Part shown: positions 43,848 through 51,154 of the stretch, one piece after another | How the letters are laid out: every line of letters starts with the position of its first letter | Position numbering within the stretch: position 1 is the stretch's first letter | From: Rhizorhabdus histidinilytica | GTDB lineage: Bacteria; Pseudomonadota; Alphaproteobacteria; Sphingomonadales; Sphingomonadaceae | Assembly: GCF_900167915.1 (NCBI RefSeq) | Contig: NZ_FUYM01000001.1 | Coordinates: 620,001 to 684,000, forward strand | Direction of reading: 5' to 3' | DNA length: 64,000 nt | The notes under the pieces: generated by a model | Databases searched by the model: none | What the model saw: the letters and a program-made list of their open reading frames with translations, nothing else | Told to the model about the DNA's origin: nothing | Position numbers and translations under genes: made by a program

Positions 43848-45055
43848 GCGAATTTCCCGAGGCCGAAGCGCCGGCAATAGCCCTCGAACGCGCTCTCGAT
43901 CATCTCCCGCGTCAGGCCATAGGGCTCCATCGTGTAGCGATAACGGCCATAGCGATCAGGCGCATTGGTGGGATCGGCGAGCCACGCTTTCATCCGCGCC
44001 TCGAATTCCGGGCCATAATCGAGTCCCCATTGGCCATAGGCCTTGCGGACGATCGCGATCGGATCGCGCACCAGTTCGCGAAAATCGACGTGCAGGATGC
44101 GCGGGTCGTCGGCGAAGGGGCTTTCGATCGCCTGCGCGACCGATTGGGCGATGCCCTGGACGAACGCCGGGCCGAGCTCCCTGAAATCCATCTGCCAGTT
44201 GGTGATGGCGCCATAGAGCACCGCGGTGATCGCCATGGTCGACGGATGCACCTCCACCGGGTCGCGATGCGGCCAGATGCAGAGCGCGTCGGGATAGGCC
44301 TCGAACAACTCCTCCAGCACGAACTGGTGGTAGATGCCCTTGACCACCCAATGCTTCGGCTCCTGGTTCCACTGGAGATGCTGGAGGAACTGGCGGTGGA
44401 AGCCATAGGCCTCGCGCGCATTGCCGGCGTCGAGGATCATCGCCAGCGCCGGCATGCGGTAGAGCAGGGTGGGATAGGCGTTCTGGAAATCGAGGGTGAA
44501 GATCTCCTCATCCTCGATCAGGCAGTGGCCGCGCTTGTCCCAATAGGGATGCATGGTCAGCAGGCCCGGCGTTTGTGCGACCAGCCGGTCGAGCTCCTTG
44601 CCGGTATATTCGATCCGCTCCGGCACCACCGGCACCTCGCCGGGGGGCGGGGAGGGGTCATGGGTTTGCCACCACAGCGGCGCGCGGGCGTTGGGGTCCT
44701 CGGCCAGCAAGGAGTGGATCAGCGTGGTGCCGGTGCGGGCGAAGCCGATCACGAAGATCGGACGCTCGATCCGCTCATCGGCGATCGCGGGGATGCGCTT
44801 GCGGTCGGCCGCGAGCCGCAGCCGCGTCGCGAGCAGCTTGCGGAGCTGGAGCTCGACCTCCTCCTTGCGTTCGTCGGCCATGACGACCTGCCCGTTGACC
44901 CACGACACCAGCTTCTCGACCCGGCCACGCAGGCCATCATCGAGCGTGTCGAAGGAACCGCTGATGATCCTGGCGCTGTGGAACAGCCGTTCGACGTCGA
45001 TCGGCGTCCCGTCACCGGCGTTGTCGGTCCTGATGTCGGGTGATCTGCTGTGCAT
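43844..45055 (-). CDS. Sulfotransferase-family protein
   Basis: A 403-residue protein with the PAPS 5'-phosphosulfate loop GFARTGTTLIHSLLA near residues 105-120, a later 3'-phosphate region around IWPHRDPVEVHPS, and the C-terminal HVDFRELVRDP. It resembles the large bacterial sulfotransferase group often found near lipid or steroid catabolism. The ATG at 45055 is preferred over 45073 because GAGAGGA lies nine bases upstream. It is coupled to a DUF1214 gene. A sulfated substrate or product is implied. Confidence 0.87.
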   Translation of the reverse strand: MHSRSPDIRTDNAGDGTPIDVERLFHSARIISGSFDTLDDGLRGRVEKLVSWVNGQVVMADERKEEVELQLRKLLATRLRLAADRKRIPAIADERIERPIFVIGFARTGTTLIHSLLAEDPNARAPLWWQTHDPSPPPGEVPVVPERIEYTGKELDRLVAQTPGLLTMHPYWDKRGHCLIEDEEIFTLDFQNAYPTLLYRMPALAMILDAGNAREAYGFHRQFLQHLQWNQEPKHWVVKGIYHQFVLEELFEAYPDALCIWPHRDPVEVHPSTMAITAVLYGAITNWQMDFRELGPAFVQGIAQSVAQAIESPFADDPRILHVDFRELVRDPIAIVRKAYGQWGLDYGPEFEARMKAWLADPTNAPDRYGRYRYTMEPYGLTREMIESAFEGYCRRFGLGKFA

Positions 45056-45221
45056 CGACGGGCGTCCTCTCATCCTCGGCCGGACCGGCGCCGGCCGTCG
45101 ACGATTTCGTAGGATGGTTCGCCAGGTTTCTCAATTGTCGCAGCGGCGCCATCGCATATGTGAATGACGTAGCGATATTCTCAATGGAATGGCCGTGCGG
45201 AGAAGGGCGGTGGGAATATGA

Positions 45222-45239
45222 AAAGAACGATCGTTCTTT
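45222..45239. promoter_or_regulatory. Perfect 18-bp palindrome upstream of the sulfotransferase operon
   Basis: AAAGAACGATCGTTCTTT is perfectly symmetric. It overlaps the stop of the MarR-type gene and lies 166 bp upstream of the sulfotransferase start. A hairpin would have almost no loop, and the symmetric AACGATCGTT core looks like a repressor operator. The 182-bp gap 45056-45237 otherwise holds an AT-richer promoter-like region and no gene that I can see. Confidence 0.55.
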
Positions 45240-45987
45240 ATTGATCTTCCGGTTCCGCATCGATCAGCGCTTGCGCGGCCTGAAGGGCGTCGAGCATCAC
45301 CCGATAATCCTGTCCGGGCAGCGCCGTCGGCCACATGATGTGGGACGAGTGGCGATCGAGCTCGACGAGGCGCTGGAGCAGCGCGATTCCGTTCTGGGTG
45401 AGCTGGACGAGCATGCCGCGCCGGTCGTCGGGATTGGGCACCCGCTCGATCAGACCGAGCGCAAGCAGCCGTTCGAGCCGCTTGGCGACGCCCGCGAGCG
45501 AGATGACGAAATGCTTCTTGAGCGCGGTGGGCGCGAGCCGGTGCGGCGGACCGGCGCGGAACAGCGTGTCGAGCACCAGCACCTCGCCCGCCGTCAGCCC
45601 CTCGCTGGCCGCCGTCCGGGCAAGGCCGATCTCGATGCTGCGCGCGAGCCGCAGCAACCGCACCGTCATCATATAGGCGCGGGTCAGCTCGCCGTCATAG
45701 CCGGTGGACCACCGCTCCATCGCTTCATCGAGGCCGGCATCGGACGTCGGCGGCAAGGGGCTCGAATGAAAGGCGGGCCCCGGTCGCAGCCGCCGGTCCG
45801 CCGACCAGGCGAGCACCCCGGCCTCGACCAGTTCGCCCACTCGCCGGGCCGCCGACGACTTGCTGGCATAACCCCAGAGCCGGGCGAGCCCTGCCATCGA
45901 GGGGATCGTGCCGTGCCGGGCGTGATGCGCCTCCAGCGCCGCGCGGCACGCGTCGATCATGGGAGCGGTCGTCCGGCTTCGGGGCAT
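45238..45987 (-). CDS. MarR-type regulator with an extra N-terminal winged helix
   Basis: A 249-residue regulator. Residues 8-60 (IPSMAGLARLWGYASKSSAAR) resemble a LexA-type DNA-binding domain. Residues from about 105 on form a MarR domain with LTAGEVLVLDTLF, VAKRLERLLALGLI and the wing NPDDRRGMLVQLTQNG. Two DNA-binding modules in one chain are unusual for MarR proteins, which normally dimerise through one domain each. The start at 45987 is approximate. It lies between acyl-CoA dehydrogenase and sulfotransferase genes. Confidence 0.78.
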   Translation of the reverse strand: MPRSRTTAPMIDACRAALEAHHARHGTIPSMAGLARLWGYASKSSAARRVGELVEAGVLAWSADRRLRPGPAFHSSPLPPTSDAGLDEAMERWSTGYDGELTRAYMMTVRLLRLARSIEIGLARTAASEGLTAGEVLVLDTLFRAGPPHRLAPTALKKHFVISLAGVAKRLERLLALGLIERVPNPDDRRGMLVQLTQNGIALLQRLVELDRHSSHIMWPTALPGQDYRVMLDALQAAQALIDAEPEDQ

Positions 45988-46030
45988 GACGCCATCATGG
46001 CGTCCCAAAGGCGGCGAGGGAAGCCGTCGA

Positions 46031-47158
46031 TCAGGCGAACAGGCTGTCGCCGAAACGCTCGGTGTGGCGGACCAGGTCGCCATATTGCTTTTCGAGGCTC
46101 ATCAGCCGGCGGAAATAATGGCTGACTGCATATTCGTCGGTCAGCCCGTAACCGCCATGGACCTGAATGCCGCTGCGCGATACGAGCTGCCCGGCTTCGC
46201 CGATCACGATCCGCGCGGCCGACAAGGCGGCGGCGCGCTCGGCGGCGGGGCGGTTGCTGTTGGCGATCGCGTGGTAGAGCATCGAGCGCGCCTGGTGGGT
46301 CGCGACGAACATGTCGGCCAGGATGTGCTGGATCGCTTGGAACGAGCCGATCGCGGCGCCGAACTGCTTGCGCTCCCTGGCATAGTCGCCGCAGATGCGG
46401 ATGCAGGCTTCCATCGCGCCGACCGCCTGCGCCATCAGCGCCACGCCGGCGCGATGGATCGCCTCGTCGAGCACCGCCTCGCCGCGATTGCTGCCGATCA
46501 GCAGCGCGTCGGCGGAAAGCGCGACGTTGGTCAGCCGGATATCGGCGGCGCGGGTGCCGTCGATCAGCGGATAGGCGTCGACGGTGAGGCCATCGGCATC
46601 GGCCGGCACCAGGAACAGCGCGACCCCGTCCTCATCCTCGATCCGTGCCGAGAGGATCAGTTGCGCCGCGCTAGGTGCGTCGGCGGCCATCAGCTTGGCG
46701 CCCGTCAGGACGAAGCCGTCGGCGGTACGCCGCGCTACGGTGACGACCGCCTCGGTCGACAGCGGATCGGCACCGGGTTCCTGATGGGCGAGGGCGACGC
46801 GCAGCGTGCCGCTGGCGATCTCGCCCATCAGCGCGTCGGCGCGGCCCCGGTCGGCGGCCTGGCGGAGGATCTGGCTCGCCAGCACGACGGAGCTGACATA
46901 GGGCTCGGTGGCGAGCGACTTACCCAGCGCGATGTTGAGCAGGGCGACGTCCTCGATCGTGCCGTCGAGCCCGCCGGCCGCCTCGGGCAGCGGCAGCGCC
47001 AGCCAGCCCAGCTCGGCGAACTGGGCCCAGCGGCCTTCGTCGAAACCGAGCGGATCGTGGCGCCGCTCGCGCCAATATTCGACGCCCGAGCTGTCGGCCA
47101 GCAGCCGCTCGGCGCTGTCGAGCAGCATCGTCTGAATGTCGGATTTGGCGAAATCCAT
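46031..47158 (-). CDS. Acyl-CoA dehydrogenase family protein
   Basis: A 375-residue acyl-CoA dehydrogenase. LALPLPEAAGGLDGTIED is the N-terminal FAD/substrate region, ARERKQFGAAIGSFQAIQH the C-terminal FAD-binding helix, and IQVHGGYGLTDEYAVSHYFRR the conserved end. The usual catalytic Glu position is not obvious. The start at 47158 has GAGGAT. It is 9 bp after the other acyl-CoA dehydrogenase gene. The pair resembles the alpha2beta2 acyl-CoA dehydrogenases of steroid side-chain catabolism. Confidence 0.9.
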   Translation of the reverse strand: MDFAKSDIQTMLLDSAERLLADSSGVEYWRERRHDPLGFDEGRWAQFAELGWLALPLPEAAGGLDGTIEDVALLNIALGKSLATEPYVSSVVLASQILRQAADRGRADALMGEIASGTLRVALAHQEPGADPLSTEAVVTVARRTADGFVLTGAKLMAADAPSAAQLILSARIEDEDGVALFLVPADADGLTVDAYPLIDGTRAADIRLTNVALSADALLIGSNRGEAVLDEAIHRAGVALMAQAVGAMEACIRICGDYARERKQFGAAIGSFQAIQHILADMFVATHQARSMLYHAIANSNRPAAERAAALSAARIVIGEAGQLVSRSGIQVHGGYGLTDEYAVSHYFRRLMSLEKQYGDLVRHTERFGDSLFA

Positions 47159-47167
47159 GGGTGATCC

Positions 47168-48367
47168 TCAGAGTCCGTAGGCCAGCTTGGCGAGGATGTT
47201 CTTCTGCACCTGCTTGGTGCCGCCATAGATGGTGGCGGCGCGGGTGATCAGGGCGATGGTGGTGCGGCCGGGCACATGCTCGGCCCAGTCGGCGCTGGGC
47301 GTGGGGGCTTCGGGGCCGGGCTCGTAATAGCGCAGCGACTTGGCGCCGAGCGCGTCGAGCTGGAGCATGGTGATCTCCTGCTGCAGCTCCGACCCGCGGA
47401 TCTTCAGCACCGAGGCGGCGGCCGCCTCGGGAAAGCCGGTCTCTTCATGGGCCAACACGCGCAGCACCGACCATTCGAGCGCGATCAGGTCGGCCTGCAC
47501 CCGGGCGAAGCGCGCGCGGTAGGCGGGATCGTCGCACACGCGCCGCCCGCCGACCCTCTCGTGGCGGGCGATCTCCTTGGCGCGCTCCAGCTCGCGCTTG
47601 CTCCAATAGATGAAGCTCGACGTCGTGCGCTCATGCTCGAGCAGGAATTTGGCGTAGGTCCAGCCCATGCCCGGCTCGCCGACGAGCTGGTCGGCCGGCA
47701 CCTCGACATTGTCGAGGAACACTTCGCACAGATGCGCCTCGCCGTTAATCTGCGGAATCTGCCGGACAGTGACGCCGGGGCTCGCCATGTCGATGATCAG
47801 GAAGGAGATGCCCTTTTGCGGCTTCACCGTCTTGTCGGTGCGCACCAGGAAGAAGCCCCAGCGCGCATGGGCGGCGCCGCTCGTCCAGATCTTCTGGCCG
47901 TTGACGATATATTTGTCGCCGACCAGCTCGGCCGAGGTGCGCAGCGAGGCGAGGTCGGAGCCCGAACCCGGCTCGGAGAAACCTTGCGCCCAATAGGTTT
48001 CGCCGTTGCGGATCATCGGCAGGAAGCGTTCGCGCAACGCCTCCGACCCGAAGGTGTAGAGCACCGGACCCAGCATATGCGTGCCGCCCCAGTCGAACTC
48101 GGGCGCGTCGGCAGCGTAGAGCTCCTCGTTGAAGATGAAGAGCTGCTGCGGGGTCCAGTCACACCCGCCATATTCCTTCGGCCAGTGCGCCACCGCGCGG
48201 CCATGGCCGTTCAGGATGCGCATCCATTCCTGCTGGTCCTGGATGGTCGCGTTGTTCTGGACCTTGGTGCGCTGCCGTGCCTTCATCTCGGCTGGCAGGA
48301 CCTCGTCGATGAAGGCCCGGATTTCCTTGCGAAAGCTTTCCAGTTCCGGATCGTGCAGCAGTTCCAT
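47168..48367 (-). CDS. Acyl-CoA dehydrogenase family protein
   Basis: A 399-residue acyl-CoA dehydrogenase. WPKEYGGCDWTPQQLFIF marks the N-terminal region, YWAQGFSEPGSGSDLASLRT the flavin-binding strand and TIYGGTKQVQKNILA the C-terminal helix. IYGGTxxxQxxI is typical of the FadE-type enzymes. The start at 48367 has GAGG six bases upstream. With the next gene it should introduce the alpha,beta double bond into a long or cyclic acyl-CoA, fed by the CoA ligase. Confidence 0.92.
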   Translation of the reverse strand: MELLHDPELESFRKEIRAFIDEVLPAEMKARQRTKVQNNATIQDQQEWMRILNGHGRAVAHWPKEYGGCDWTPQQLFIFNEELYAADAPEFDWGGTHMLGPVLYTFGSEALRERFLPMIRNGETYWAQGFSEPGSGSDLASLRTSAELVGDKYIVNGQKIWTSGAAHARWGFFLVRTDKTVKPQKGISFLIIDMASPGVTVRQIPQINGEAHLCEVFLDNVEVPADQLVGEPGMGWTYAKFLLEHERTTSSFIYWSKRELERAKEIARHERVGGRRVCDDPAYRARFARVQADLIALEWSVLRVLAHEETGFPEAAAASVLKIRGSELQQEITMLQLDALGAKSLRYYEPGPEAPTPSADWAEHVPGRTTIALITRAATIYGGTKQVQKNILAKLAYGL

Positions 48368-48503
48368 TGGATACCTCGAACAATATGGCCATCCCATGAC
48401 GCCAGCCCTGGCGGGGCGCAAGCGGGGCCCGGTTCCCATCATCAATGCGATGGAGCGGGGCGCTGGTTTGACACGCCGGAGCCCTGGTGATGCTATAGTT
48501 TGC

Positions 48504-49265
48504 ATGCAACATGCGGATAGCCTGATCTGGATTTCGGGCGCGACCGAGGGGATCGGCCTCGGCTTGTCGCGCAACGTTCCCTATGCCGAGGCGCGGGTGA
48601 TCAACCTGTCGCGGCGCACGCATCCGGCGATCGAGAGCGTCCACCTCGATCTCGCCGATCCGTCGAGCTGGAACGCGGTGGCCGCCCATTTCCGCGAGAC
48701 GCTCGCCGGCTTCCGGGGCAAGCGCGCGATCTTCGTCCAGAATGCGCATCTGAAAGGGATGACCGGTTTCGCCGGCGAGGTCCCGGCAGCGGATTATGCG
48801 CGTGACCTGACCGCCAACATGGTCGCGCCGATCCGATTGGGCGAGGCCTATCTGCGCGCCGTGATCGACAGCGGCTATACCGGCGAGGCCGGGTTGGTGA
48901 TGATGTCGTCTGCCTCGGCGCGGTCGCCCTATGAGGGCCAGTCGGTCTATTGCGCGGGCAAGGCGGCGCTGGAGATGTGGGTGCGGGTGGTGCGGCGCGA
49001 GCTGCTCCAACGCGGACGCGAAACCATCTGGGTGACGGCGGTGCGTCCCGGCTTCGTTGATACGGGGCTGACCCGCCATGTCGCGGCGATGGCCGATCGC
49101 GACTATCCGGTCGCCTCGATGCTGCGTGGACAGATCGAGCGCGGGGAAGGCGTGATGGATATCGATACCGCCGCGCGACACATCTGGGCGGCGTTGCCGG
49201 CCGACCGTTCGCTGCTGCTGTTCGGCGATCAGGTGCAGGTCGATCGCGCGGGGAGTCCGGCATGA
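48504..49265 (+). CDS. SDR family oxidoreductase
   Basis: A 253-residue SDR with SGATEGIG at 11-18, an altered NNAG (QNAH, 79-82), SS at 135-136 and YCAGK at 149-153. The cofactor motif starts close to the N-terminus, which fixes the start near 48504, but no strong ribosome site is visible. It is divergent from the acyl-CoA dehydrogenase operon with 136 bp between. Its stop overlaps the ATG of the following broken SDR gene (ATGA), so the two were once an operon. Confidence 0.8.
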   Translation: MQHADSLIWISGATEGIGLGLSRNVPYAEARVINLSRRTHPAIESVHLDLADPSSWNAVAAHFRETLAGFRGKRAIFVQNAHLKGMTGFAGEVPAADYARDLTANMVAPIRLGEAYLRAVIDSGYTGEAGLVMMSSASARSPYEGQSVYCAGKAALEMWVRVVRRELLQRGRETIWVTAVRPGFVDTGLTRHVAAMADRDYPVASMLRGQIERGEGVMDIDTAARHIWAALPADRSLLLFGDQVQVDRAGSPA

Positions 49266-49357
49266 GCGGATTCCCGGTCGAGGACCGCACCGCCTAGGTC
49301 ACTGGCGGAGCGAGGGGAATTGGGCTGGGGATGGCGCGCGAAGGCAGACGGCTTTAA
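49262..49357 (+). pseudogene. Remnant of an SDR gene, interrupted by an in-frame TAG
   Basis: Reading from the ATG that overlaps the previous stop gives MSGFPVEDRTA, then TAG at 49295-49297, then VTGGARGIGLGMAREGRRL and TAA. The VTGGARGIGLG segment is the SDR cofactor motif at its proper distance from the start. This is an SDR gene start with a nonsense codon and the rest deleted. It is joined to an AT-rich stretch with no coding trace. Too short for routine gene finding. Confidence 0.75.
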
Positions 49358-49443
49358 GTTCGATAATATATATTATGTTAAATATCAATATGGGCAATAT
49401 CGCTATTTTCAGGGATTTTCGAGCCCTCTCAATGGCTTCCGAT
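49358..49443. other. AT-rich junction between catabolic region and housekeeping operon
   Basis: An 86-bp non-coding stretch far more AT-rich than its neighbours. It includes the perfect 14-bp palindrome ATAATATATATTAT (49363-49376). It separates the truncated SDR remnant from the 3' end of the conserved operon. The composition and the adjoining truncated gene suggest an old deletion or insertion junction. Confidence 0.5.
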
Positions 49444-49620
49444 CTATAATCCCCGGCCGAGCAGCAGCACGATCGCCGTCGCCGCCATGAAGATCACCGC
49501 CCATATCAGCGCGAGCCGAACCAGCCGTCCCGCCGGCAACTGCCGGCGAGCCAGCGCTGGCGCCACGAGAATCAGCATCGCGACGATTGCGATCAGCCCG
49601 ACGATCCTGTCTCCACTCAT
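49444..49620 (-). CDS. Small two-helix membrane protein
   Basis: A 58-residue protein with two hydrophobic segments: about residues 6-24 (IVGLIAIVAMLILVAPAL) and 36-54. A positively charged loop (ARRQ, GRLVR) lies between them. The ATG at 49620 overlaps the stop of the MBL-fold gene by ATGA, which supports translation. It is the last gene of the housekeeping operon. I do not recognise a named family. Confidence 0.75.
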   Translation of the reverse strand: MSGDRIVGLIAIVAMLILVAPALARRQLPAGRLVRLALIWAVIFMAATAIVLLLGRGL

Positions 49621-50381
49621 GGCTGCATCTCCAGTCCGTCATAAGCCGGCTCGACGCCGTCCGGCAGGCTTTCGCCAAGCCGCGCATAGTCCATCGACTG
49701 GTCCATGTGCGTCAACAGCGCGCGACCCGGCGCGCACATCCGGATCGCGTCCAGCGTCATGGCGAGATGCGCATGGGTCGGATGAGGCCGCACGCGCAGC
49801 GCATCGACAACCCAGATGTCGACACCGCTGAACAGGTCGATCATCTCATCGGTAAATTCATGGAAATCAGTGGAATAGCCGATCGACTTGCTATCATGAT
49901 CGAAGCGTAGTCCGGCGCTGAATATCGATCCGTGCGGCTGCGCCACGCAGCGGACACGGATGTCGCCGATCGTCATGTCCGGCTGAAGCAGCCGGGGTTC
50001 CACCGTCGGCGGATAGCCGTCGCGCCCGGTGAAGACATAGTCGAAGCGCCGCCTGAGCTGCTGCATCGCCTCGGCAAAGGCGTAGCCGGGCACCGGCGCG
50101 CGGCGCGCATGATATATCTGCCGGACATCGTCGATGCCGTGGCAATGATCGGCATGGTCGTGCGTCCACAGGATCGCGTCGATCGCGATGACGTCGGCGT
50201 CGAGCAGTTGCTGGCGCATGTCCGGCGTGGTGTCGACGAGCAGCCGGGTCGTGGCGCTTTCGATCAGGATCGAGGCCCGGCTGCGGCGGTTGCGTGGCTC
50301 CGCCGGATCGCAATCGCCCCAGTCATTGCCGATCCTGGGGACACCCGACGAGGTTCCACAACCCAGGACCCGGATCTTCAT
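49617..50381 (-). CDS. MBL-fold metallo-hydrolase (PhnP/RNase Z-like)
   Basis: A 254-residue beta-lactamase-fold hydrolase. The metal motif THDHADH is at residues 73-79, with GCGTSSGVPRIG at the N-terminus as in PhnP-type phosphodiesterases. Later metal ligands are probably in PHGSIFSAG and STDFHEF. It is likely a phosphodiesterase; which cyclic or nucleotide substrate is unknown. It overlaps tatD upstream and the small membrane gene downstream (ATGA both times). Confidence 0.9.
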   Translation of the reverse strand: MKIRVLGCGTSSGVPRIGNDWGDCDPAEPRNRRSRASILIESATTRLLVDTTPDMRQQLLDADVIAIDAILWTHDHADHCHGIDDVRQIYHARRAPVPGYAFAEAMQQLRRRFDYVFTGRDGYPPTVEPRLLQPDMTIGDIRVRCVAQPHGSIFSAGLRFDHDSKSIGYSTDFHEFTDEMIDLFSGVDIWVVDALRVRPHPTHAHLAMTLDAIRMCAPGRALLTHMDQSMDYARLGESLPDGVEPAYDGLEMQP

Positions 50382-51154
50382 CTCGTCGCTTTCGTGAACA
50401 AATTGAAGAAGTTCGCACTGGTTCTCGCGGCCAGGTCCTCGATATCCCAGTCGAGCTCGTTCGCCAGCATGCGCGCCGTATCGACGACGAAGGCCGGCTC
50501 ACACGGCTTGCCCCGGTGCGGCACCGGAGCGAGGAACGGGCTGTCCGTCTCGATCAGCAACCGGTCGCGCGGGATGAGATGCGCGGTTCGGCGCAGGTCG
50601 CCGGCATTCTTGAAGGTCACGATCCCTGACAGCGAGATGAAGAAGCCGAGGTCGAGCATCGCGCGGGCGAGATCCGCGCTGCCGGTGAAGCAGTGGATAA
50701 CGGCGGTAAACGCCCCCTTCCCCATCTCCTCGGCCATGATCGCCTTGGTGTCCTCCTCCGCCTCGCGGGTGTGGACGATCAGCGGCAGGCCGGTCTGTCG
50801 GGCGGCCGCGATGTGGCGGCGGAAGCTGGCCCGCTGCCGATCGCGGTCCGACTTGTCGTAATAGAAATCGAGTCCGGTCTCCCCGATACCGACGACGCGC
50901 GGATGCTCGGCCCGCTCGACCAGCAGCGCGGTCTCGACGTCGGCATGGGTGTCGGCATCGTGCGGATGGATGCCGACGCTGGCCCAGACGTCGGGCTCAT
51001 GCTCGGCGGTCGCCAGCACCGCGCTCCATTCGGATGCCCGGGTCGAGATGTTGAGCATCGTCGATACGCCGGCCGCGCGCGCTGCCGCGAGCACCTCCTG
51101 CTGGCGATCGGCCAGCCCGGAATAGTTGAGGTGGCAATGGCTGTCGACGAACAT
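50378..51154 (-). CDS. tatD: TatD-family metal-dependent hydrolase (DNase)
   Basis: A 258-residue TatD/YcfH-type protein with the N-terminal metal motif DSHCHLN, GETGLDFYYDKS in the middle, HTREAEEDT and a C-terminal IETDSPFLAP. These give the amidohydrolase-fold two-metal site. Family members are 3'-5' exonucleases acting on damaged DNA or quality-control deoxyribonucleases. Its position between metG and the MBL gene is common in alphaproteobacteria. It overlaps metG by one base (TGATG). Confidence 0.93.
   Translation of the reverse strand: MFVDSHCHLNYSGLADRQQEVLAAARAAGVSTMLNISTRASEWSAVLATAEHEPDVWASVGIHPHDADTHADVETALLVERAEHPRVVGIGETGLDFYYDKSDRDRQRASFRRHIAAARQTGLPLIVHTREAEEDTKAIMAEEMGKGAFTAVIHCFTGSADLARAMLDLGFFISLSGIVTFKNAGDLRRTAHLIPRDRLLIETDSPFLAPVPHRGKPCEPAFVVDTARMLANELDWDIEDLAARTSANFFNLFTKATR

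Noticed and set aside
45222-45239. Rho-independent terminator of the MarR gene
   Set aside because: The palindrome leaves almost no loop and its stem is AT-rich; the few T residues after it are not enough to call a terminator.
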